The translations under genes and the position numbers were made by a program. The notes below the pieces were generated by a model, which had not been told where the DNA came from, did not search any database, and saw only the letters and a list, made by a program, of their open reading frames with translations. Source: Rikenella sp. (GTDB lineage: Bacteria; Bacteroidota; Bacteroidia; Bacteroidales; Rikenellaceae). From it: 5,818 nucleotides of DNA. The first letter of the stretch is position 1. Each line of letters opens with the position of its first letter. The stretch spans positions 1-5,818 of the forward strand of contig JAIDFC010000067.1 in assembly GCA_029054535.1 (NCBI GenBank). Reading direction: 5' to 3'. Below, piece after piece: positions 1 to 4,085 of this stretch.

Positions 1-287
1 GAGGGCCGAAGTTTCGCTGCGCTCCATCGTCCTCTCCGCGGGCTGCGGGTCGCATACCGCTGGGCGCGGTTAATCGGTTAAGCGAAGGCCGGATCTGTTG
101 CGGAATTGGGTAATCACGACTCGTAGAGTCGCCGGCCTCGGAGCGGGGCGAACGCCATGGGCGGGCGTCGGGTGGCGCGCCCGAGGACGAAGTTTTCTTG
201 CAAACGCATTTCTCCCGTCAAGCCCGGAACAAGGCAGGCTGTTGTTGGGGTAGACACGAGTGGATTGGAGTGCCCGGCGGCACCTCC
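1..287. other. Non-coding stretch at left edge
   Basis: I see no convincing gene here on either strand. Short open frames exist, but none has a recognisable motif, a plausible ribosome-binding site or a protein-like composition. The only structure is a small palindrome at 117-131 enclosed by a 7-bp outer inverted repeat (86-92 with 132-138). The end of the FISUMP remnant abuts it at 288. Parts resemble the repeat-rich gap at 2320-3011, for example the shared 12-mer TCGCCGGCCTCG. No tRNA or rRNA signature was seen. Confidence 0.6.
86..138. repeat. Nested hairpin, GTA-loop palindrome copy 1
   Basis: The inner perfect hairpin is CGACTC-GTA-GAGTCG (117-131), with 6-bp arms and a 3-base loop. It is enclosed by the inverted pair AGGCCGG (86-92) and CCGGCCT (132-138). 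The tail CCGGCCTCG directly after the palindrome recurs after a similar GTA-loop palindrome at 2641-2657. The core also resembles 2591-2605 (CGACT-5 nt-AGTCG). This suggests a dispersed REP-like intergenic repeat. Its function is unknown. Confidence 0.5.
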
Positions 288-482
288 TTATTCCTGGAGG
301 CAACGCAACTGAAAACCGTGCGCGCAGCTACCGGAACCAAGGCTGACCACAACGTAATTAAAATACAAGCGATAAGCATAGTCCGTGCTGGATGAAGTCC
401 AATTGTACCCGCTGTGGCCGACGGCAGACAACGTTCCATTGCTCGGGTGGCGACAGCCCGGAGCCGGGGAGGGCAGCAATAC
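288..482 (-). pseudogene. FISUMP-domain surface protein, C-terminal remnant
   Basis: Read on the minus strand, about 64 codons ending in TAA (288-290) resemble the C-terminal end of the FISUMP domain (Fibrobacter succinogenes major paralogous domain). That domain is common in Bacteroidetes surface lipoproteins and fimbrillin-associated proteins. Recognisable family pieces in order are a Pro-rich LLPSPAPGCRHPSNGTL (usual pattern LPAAGYRxxSNGTL), VGHSGYNWTSSS (usual VGSNGYYWSSS), AYRLYFN and the ending HGFQLRCLQE (usual HGFSVRCVQE). The frame stays open upstream to about 602, but that part shows no FISUMP similarity I can recognise. No signal peptide, start or N-terminal domain is present. It is therefore a decayed gene, or a silent 3' cassette that could recombine with an expressed homologue elsewhere. 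The family match was made by eye from memory of the motif. Confidence 0.68.
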
Positions 483-598
483 CCCTCGAAAATTCGCGGG
501 GGACGAGAAGTCGGTGAAGGACGGACTTGGTGTCGGGAAATCGAACGGAAGGTCGTCGGAACCCACTGAAAATTCTAACGAACGGAGTTGATTATAAA

Positions 599-1570
599 AT
601 GAAACCGAAAAGAAATTATTTGTTACTGGTCCTCAAGGGGATCGGGATGGGAGCCGCCGATGTGATTCCGGGGGTTTCGGGCGGTACGATCGCTTTCATT
701 ACGGGGATTTACGAAGAGTTGATCCGATCGATCCGGTCGTTCGACCTGACGGCGGTTCGCATGCTCTTGCGGCTTGACCTGCGCGGATTCTGGAGGCATG
801 TCGACGGAGGATTCCTCTTCTCGGTGCTGGCCGGGATCGCCGTTTCGATCTTCTCACTCGCCAAACTGATGAAATACCTGCTCGACGAACATCCGATCTT
901 CGTCTGGTCGTTCTTTTTCGGGCTGATTATCGCCTCGTCGTGGCTCGTAGCGCGCGAGGTGAAGCGGTGGAACGCCGGGACCATCGTCGCATTGGCGGCG
1001 GGGGCGGTGGCGGCTTTTGCGATTACGGTGCTCAGCCCGGCCGCTACGCCGGATACCTGGTGGTTCGTCATGCTTTCGGGGGCGGTGGCTGTTTGTGCCA
1101 TGATTCTGCCCGGGATTTCGGGCGCCTTTATCCTGCTTTTGCTGGGTAAGTACGCGTATATTATCGGCGCTGTGTCGACGTTCGATCTGCCGGTGTTGTT
1201 GCTCTTCGTCGTAGGCGCGGTGGTCGGAATCGTCAGTTTCTCGCACCTGCTTTCGTGGCTGTTGGCCAAGTATCACGGGATGACGGTGGCTTTGCTGACG
1301 GGGTTTATGGTGGGGTCGCTCAACAAGATATGGCCCTGGAAAGAGGTCCTTGAGACGTATCGGGACAGTCATGGCGTGGCGCAGCCGTTGGTCGAACGGA
1401 ACATCTTACCGGGGGCCTACCCGGCGGTGCACGGTGGTGAACCGGCCTCTTTGGGCTGGGCGATTTTGTTTATGGCGGTCGGGTTCCTGCTGATCTGGGG
1501 GATCGACCGCGGGGCGGCGGTCTTGAAACGGCGGCGCGGGGAGCTGCAGAATAATCGGACGGAACGATGA
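599..1570 (+). CDS. DUF368 protein, probable undecaprenyl-phosphate translocase (PopT family)
   Basis: Inner-membrane protein of 323 residues. The DUF368 family has been shown in other bacteria to return the carrier lipid undecaprenyl phosphate across the membrane for reuse in cell-wall and glycan assembly; that role is inferred here from family membership. The diagnostic N-terminal motif is GAADVIPGVSGGTIAFITG (residues 18-36). A second, internally similar motif MILPGISGAFILLLLG lies at 168-183, as expected for two re-entrant halves. Hydrophobic segments lie near residues 71-90, 99-117, 125-146, 152-185, 196-222, 224-241 and 284-301. A basic C-terminus (KRRR at 310-313) suggests a cytoplasmic end. 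I chose the ATG at 599 over an in-frame ATG at 527 because the 24 extra residues are polar and unlike the family, and because GGAG at 584-587 sits 11 bases upstream of 599. The stop overlaps the start of aroE (ATGA), so the two are probably co-transcribed and translationally coupled. No clear promoter box was seen upstream. Confidence 0.92.
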   Translation: MKPKRNYLLLVLKGIGMGAADVIPGVSGGTIAFITGIYEELIRSIRSFDLTAVRMLLRLDLRGFWRHVDGGFLFSVLAGIAVSIFSLAKLMKYLLDEHPIFVWSFFFGLIIASSWLVAREVKRWNAGTIVALAAGAVAAFAITVLSPAATPDTWWFVMLSGAVAVCAMILPGISGAFILLLLGKYAYIIGAVSTFDLPVLLLFVVGAVVGIVSFSHLLSWLLAKYHGMTVALLTGFMVGSLNKIWPWKEVLETYRDSHGVAQPLVERNILPGAYPAVHGGEPASLGWAILFMAVGFLLIWGIDRGAAVLKRRRGELQNNRTER

Positions 1571-2319
1571 AAAGATACGGACTGGTGGGGTTTCCGCTCG
1601 GGCATTCGTTTTCGGCGGGATACTTTGCGGAGAAGTTCGCGGCGGCGGGCCTGCGGGACGAATGTCGCTACGAGAACTTCCCGGTGGAGCGGATCGAAGA
1701 CTTGAGAGAGGTGTTGCCGGAGGAGATTCGGGGTTTCAACATTACGATTCCTCACAAACAGCATATCCTGCCGCAGTTGGCGGAGATCGATCCCGAGGCT
1801 CGGGAGGTGGGGGCGGTGAACTGCGTGCGGGTGTTGCCGGACGGGGCGTTTCGGGGCTACAATACGGATGTCTACGGGTTCGAGATGTCGTTGAGGGGGA
1901 TGTTGCGGACTTTTCGGGGCGAGCTGTCGTCGTTGCGGGCGCTGGTGCTCGGGACGGGCGGAGCGGCGCAGGCGGTGCATCATGTGCTGCGCAAGTTGGG
2001 GATTGCTTATCTTGAGGTCTCGCGCCTGGCCGATGCGGCGAGGGGACGGTTGGCTTACGAACAATTGACGCTGGAGACGGTGGAGTCTTATCGGTTGATT
2101 GTCAATACGACGCCTCTGGGGATGTATCCGAACACGGAGGCGCGGCCGGATTTGCCGTACGAGGCGATCGGGGCGGGGCATTACTTGTATGATTTGATTT
2201 ACAACCCGGCCGAGACGGCTTTCTTGCGCGAGGGCCGTCGGCGCGGGGCATGGGTGAAGAGCGGTTTGGAGATGTTGGTGTTGCAGGCCGAACGGAGTTG
2301 GGAAATCTGGAACGGGTAG
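1567..2319 (+). CDS. aroE: Shikimate dehydrogenase
   Basis: Cytoplasmic enzyme of 250 residues. It reduces 3-dehydroshikimate to shikimate with NADPH in the chorismate pathway for aromatic amino acids. Family motifs are all in place: substrate-site GFPLGHSFS (8-16), GFNITIPHK (56-64) with presumed catalytic Lys64, GAVN (82-85), YNTD (98-101) with presumed catalytic partner Asp101, Rossmann loop GTGGAAQAV (129-137), NTTPLGM (180-186), YDLIYNP (208-214) and the closing GLEMLVLQ (233-240). The cofactor-selecting loop reads VSR (151-153), not the NRT of classic NADP-dependent enzymes. The length is slightly below the roughly 270 residues of the E. coli enzyme but nothing is missing. Its ATG overlaps the TGA of the upstream DUF368 gene (ATGA), so its translation is probably coupled. 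The functional link to DUF368 is not obvious. Downstream lies the repeat-rich gap, with no simple T-tailed terminator right after the stop. Confidence 0.97.
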   Translation: MKRYGLVGFPLGHSFSAGYFAEKFAAAGLRDECRYENFPVERIEDLREVLPEEIRGFNITIPHKQHILPQLAEIDPEAREVGAVNCVRVLPDGAFRGYNTDVYGFEMSLRGMLRTFRGELSSLRALVLGTGGAAQAVHHVLRKLGIAYLEVSRLADAARGRLAYEQLTLETVESYRLIVNTTPLGMYPNTEARPDLPYEAIGAGHYLYDLIYNPAETAFLREGRRRGAWVKSGLEMLVLQAERSWEIWNG

Positions 2320-2410
2320 ATGCGTTCATTTGTGGCGAAATTTTTATGAACTTCCCGCGGGCGACGGACGCACCGCGTCTTTTACTGGGGTTCTCTTTGA
2401 GAAGATTCCC

Positions 2411-2482
2411 GCGCGCGACTGCTGGAGTAGGAAATCGTTCAAAAGCGTGAATCGCTTTTGAACAGGATTTCCGCCAGCGCGC
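2411..2482. repeat. Long imperfect hairpin, candidate bidirectional terminator
   Basis: The core is a perfect 11-bp inverted repeat, GTTCAAAAGCG (2437-2447) with CGCTTTTGAAC (2453-2463), loop TGAAT. Beyond a 2-base bulge (AG, 2464-2465) the stem continues with GGAAATC (2430-2436) against GATTTCC (2466-2472). It then continues with GCTGG (2421-2425) against CCAGC (2474-2478), and GCGC (2413-2416) against GCGC (2479-2482). Roughly 27 base pairs in one hairpin between convergent genes fits transcript ending or end protection, but no T-run follows on either strand. Confidence 0.6.
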
Positions 2483-2500
2483 GGACAGAAACTGTTTTTT

Positions 2501-2586
2501 GGTCGCCGCCAGCGGAGGCTTGTCGAGCAAAGTCCAGTTTTCGCGTGTTGAGCGGTACCGGTCCGCCGCTGGGAGAGGCGGCGACC
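2501..2586. repeat. 10-bp inverted repeat with inner hairpin
   Basis: GGTCGCCGCC (2501-2510) and GGCGGCGACC (2577-2586) are perfect reverse complements. The inward flank AGCGGAGG (2511-2518) pairs 7 of 8 with CCGCCGCT (2563-2570). The right arm can instead fold locally: GTCCGCCGC (2561-2569) against GCGGCGAC (2578-2585) with one bulged C. Two mutually exclusive folds are therefore possible. A third copy of GGTCGCCGCC lies at 2777-2786 in direct orientation. Confidence 0.5.
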
Positions 2587-2590
2587 CGCA

Positions 2591-2605
2591 CGACTTGGAG
2601 AGTCG
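2591..2605. repeat. Small palindrome, related to copy 1
   Basis: CGACT-TGGAG-AGTCG forms a 5-bp hairpin. With its tail it matches 15 of 19 bases of the palindrome starting at 117. It is followed by TCGCGGTTGG (2603-2612, overlapping the right arm), which recurs after the palindrome at 2832-2848. Confidence 0.4.
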
Positions 2606-2640
2606 CGGTTGGTGGTGAGTGGAGTACATTTCAGCCTATT

Positions 2641-2754
2641 GCGATCCGTAGGATCGCCGGCCTCGTCGCCCAGGCGCTTTGCGCCTCGGGGGGATGGGCG
2701 ACAGGCCGAATGAGGCGAAGCAGGATGGCTTCGGCCCGCGCACCCTTTGGGCGC
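2641..2754. repeat. Chain of four stem-loops
   Basis: Four adjacent hairpins occur. The first is GCGATCC-GTA-GGATCGC (2641-2657), followed by CCGGCCTCG as at 132-140. The second is a long nested hairpin at 2658-2708: CGGCCT with AGGCCG, then GTCGCCC (2665-2671) with GGGCGAC (2696-2702), then apical AGGCGC-TTT-GCGCCT (2672-2686). This gives 19 paired bases, one bulged C and a 9-base side bulge. The third is CGAAGC (2716-2721) with GCTTCG (2728-2733). The fourth is GCG/CCC (2738-2745) with GGG/CGC (2749-2754) around a TTT loop. The density of exact pairing suggests selection for structure, either as a REP-like element or as RNA. Function is unknown. Confidence 0.55.
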
Positions 2755-2831
2755 AGTTGTCGAATCCAGGTAAAACGGTCGCCGCCAACAAGGGAAGCAA
2801 CGAGTCCCACCGCAAGGGGTGGCGTCGGGCG

Positions 2832-2848
2832 CGCGATCTACGATCGCG
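2832..2848. repeat. TAC-loop palindrome, inverted relative of the GTA-loop repeat
   Basis: CGCGATC-TAC-GATCGCG has perfect 7-bp arms. The loop TAC is the reverse complement of GTA, so on the minus strand this is a GTA-loop hairpin like those at 117-131 and 2641-2657. TCGCGGTTGG (2844-2853) overlaps its right arm, as at 2603-2612. A separate 10-bp palindrome, GTTCCGGAAC, lies nearby at 2870-2879. Confidence 0.45.
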
Positions 2849-2948
2849 GTTGGCAGCGGGAAAATGCGTGTTCCGGAACTTGCAATCCGACGTCCCGCGC
2901 GCCCGCGGCGCAGTTTGGCTTCTATGAAGCTCGGGCGAGGGCCCCGTT

Positions 2949-2970
2949 TGTCGAGAAAATGTCGAGAAAA
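2949..2970. repeat. 11-bp tandem duplication
   Basis: TGTCGAGAAAA occurs twice with no gap (2949-2959 and 2960-2970). It lies about 40 bases beyond the stop of the minus-strand TonB-like gene. It could be a recent slippage duplication or a repeated binding site. Confidence 0.6.
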
Positions 2971-3011
2971 AACGTTTCCGAGATCCGACGAGAACCGCTA
3001 AGAAAAAAGGT

Positions 3012-3968
3012 TTATTGTGCCTCGAACTTGTAGGTGATCGTCCCCCGCTGTCGATCCGGCGCGCTGGCAGACGCATTGAAAGAAGAGGCCAAAGCCGCTT
3101 GCACCGCCCGTTGCGCGATGCACTCCCCTTGCGAAGCCCGTTCGACCGTCGCGTTGGTAACCTTGCCGTCGCGGTTCACCGTGATCGCCACCACCACCGT
3201 CCCCCCTTCGCGACACTGGTAGGCCGGAATATGCAGATAGGTCGCCGTCCGCCCTGCCAGGTCGTAGGAGACCGCTACGTTCCCCTTAACTTGGGTCGTC
3301 CCGCCGCCGTTCTGCTGCGGATCGAGCCGTTTCGGCCCCGACGAAGTCGAATTGGGCATCTGGTGCCGACGGTTCATCTCCGCCACCTCGTCCAGCCCCG
3401 AACGGAACGCCTGGCGGTTCGCCGCCAAGGCCTGTTGCACCCGTTCCGCCTCCTCCATCAGCTGCTCCGTCTTCGTCCCCCGGTCGTCCTTGAGCGATGC
3501 GTCCATCTTCGCGTTCGCGTTCGAACGTCGGTTCATCACCCGCTCGTACTGTCCCGGATCGATCCGTTCCACCGGTTTCGGTTTCTCTTCTTCCTGCGGT
3601 TTGGGCGGTTCGGGTTCGTTCGGGTCGACCAGGTCGACGTACATCGTCGTGGTCGGGTTCTCGCGGACCACGATCTTGTACGAGACGAAGAGAATCGCCG
3701 CGATCAGGTACAGCACCACCGTAACCAGAAGCCCCACGCGGTGCCGGTAGACCCAGTCGCCCGCATCCCGGTTTCGCCGTCGATTGTCGAACGGCAGCGG
3801 GATCCGGTCGGGTCGTCTGGGCGGCGGCAGGTTCGGGCCTGCCGAGGCTCTTCGTCCGTCCGGGCGTTGTTGCGGCGCGGCGACGCCTCCGGCTCCCGCC
3901 GGACGGGGCGGTCGGTTGTTTCCCGAAGAAGAGGTTCCGGGTCTGCGGTTATGTTCGGGTGTCGTCAT
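3012..3968 (-). CDS. TonB/TolA-like energy transducer, single membrane anchor
   Basis: Protein of 318 residues with the layout of TonB and TolA proteins, which carry energy from inner-membrane ExbBD/TolQR motors to outer-membrane partners. In order: a long Arg/Pro-rich cytoplasmic N-terminus (1-75), one membrane helix (about 79-97, GLLVTVVLYLIAAILFV), a Pro/Glu/Lys-rich periplasmic stretch (115-133, with EPEPPKPQEEEKPKP), a charged, probably helical linker (about 140-200), and a C-terminal TonB_C-like domain (about 225-318) with VVVAITVNRDGKVTNATV, a helix containing AQRAVQAAL, and a closing strand GTITYKFEAQ. Two periplasmic cysteines (Cys252, Cys283) could form a disulphide; that is an inference. 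I chose the ATG at 3968. An upstream in-frame extension exists, but it runs antisense through lpxC and has no protein-like character. No ExbB, ExbD, TolQ or TolR gene is adjacent, so motor and target are unknown. A plain hypothetical TolA-like protein is the main alternative. Confidence 0.85.
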   Translation of the reverse strand: MTTPEHNRRPGTSSSGNNRPPRPAGAGGVAAPQQRPDGRRASAGPNLPPPRRPDRIPLPFDNRRRNRDAGDWVYRHRVGLLVTVVLYLIAAILFVSYKIVVRENPTTTMYVDLVDPNEPEPPKPQEEEKPKPVERIDPGQYERVMNRRSNANAKMDASLKDDRGTKTEQLMEEAERVQQALAANRQAFRSGLDEVAEMNRRHQMPNSTSSGPKRLDPQQNGGGTTQVKGNVAVSYDLAGRTATYLHIPAYQCREGGTVVVAITVNRDGKVTNATVERASQGECIAQRAVQAALASSFNASASAPDRQRGTITYKFEAQ

Positions 3969-3975
3969 ACGAAGA

Positions 3976-3983
3976 CAAAGGTA
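3976..3983 (-). promoter_or_regulatory. Candidate -7 promoter box of the TonB-like gene
   Basis: On the minus strand this reads TACCTTTG, an exact match to the Bacteroidetes -7 consensus TAnnTTTG. It ends only 7 bases before the chosen ATG at 3968, so the transcript leader would be just a few bases or absent. No TTTG-like -33 box was seen at the right distance, so a chance match is possible. Confidence 0.4.
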
Positions 3984-4058
3984 ATCATTTTCGGCGAGAG
4001 CGGATCGCCCTCCGGCAGGGCATCCCGATAGAACGTTATGAGATGTCATTTTATTTTT

Positions 4059-4066
4059 TAACTTTG
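4059..4066 (+). promoter_or_regulatory. Probable -7 promoter box of lpxC-fabZ
   Basis: TAACTTTG matches the Bacteroidetes -7 consensus TAnnTTTG exactly. It lies in an AT-rich patch (about 4045-4065) that stands out in this GC-rich window. The implied start of transcription near 4070 gives a leader of about 16 bases before the ATG at 4086. No Shine-Dalgarno sequence is present, which is common in this phylum. The -33 region (around 4036-4040, GTTATG) is a poor match. Confidence 0.65.
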
Positions 4067-4085
4067 CCCCCAAAACAGACTCATT

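Larger units (their letters stand above)
2320..3011. other. Repeat-rich non-coding gap between convergent genes
   Basis: These 692 bases separate aroE (plus) from the TonB-like gene (minus). A 191-codon open frame crosses it on the plus strand (2458-3033), but it overlaps the end of the TonB-like gene and its composition is not protein-like, so I call no gene. The region is full of inverted repeats (2411-2482, 2501-2586, 2561-2585, 2591-2605, 2641-2657, 2658-2708, 2716-2733, 2738-2754, 2807-2822, 2832-2848, 2918-2930). It also has direct repeats: GGTCGCCGCC at 2501-2510 and 2777-2786, and TCGCGGTTGG at 2603-2612 and 2844-2853, both directly after a hairpin. It may be a cluster of REP-like elements, a transcription-end zone serving both convergent genes, or a structured RNA. 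The sequence alone does not decide. Confidence 0.65.

Noticed and set aside
527..598. Longer start for the DUF368 protein at the ATG at 527
   Set aside because: The extra 24 residues are polar and not part of the family. The ATG at 599 has GGAG at 584-587 and gives the usual N-terminus.
1417..2181. 254-codon minus-strand open frame across aroE
   Set aside because: Shadow of aroE: Arg/His/Gln-rich, no domain, fully overlapping a gene with complete catalytic motifs.
2752..2772. T-loop-like string GTTGTCGAATCC suggesting a tRNA
   Set aside because: No matching acceptor, D-arm or anticodon arm at the right spacing. The nearby pairing is explained by the hairpin chain.
2320..3011. CRISPR array
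   Set aside because: Repeats are short (10-12 bases), few and irregularly spaced, with no constant repeat-spacer pattern and no cas genes.
2970..3011. Intrinsic terminator for the TonB-like gene near the T6 run on the minus strand
   Set aside because: The T-run exists, but no stable stem precedes it at the proper distance.
2458..3033. 191-codon open frame on the plus strand in the gap
   Set aside because: It overlaps the 3' end of the TonB-like gene, has no recognisable motif or ribosome-binding site, and covers many hairpins. Open frames of this length are expected by chance at this GC content.
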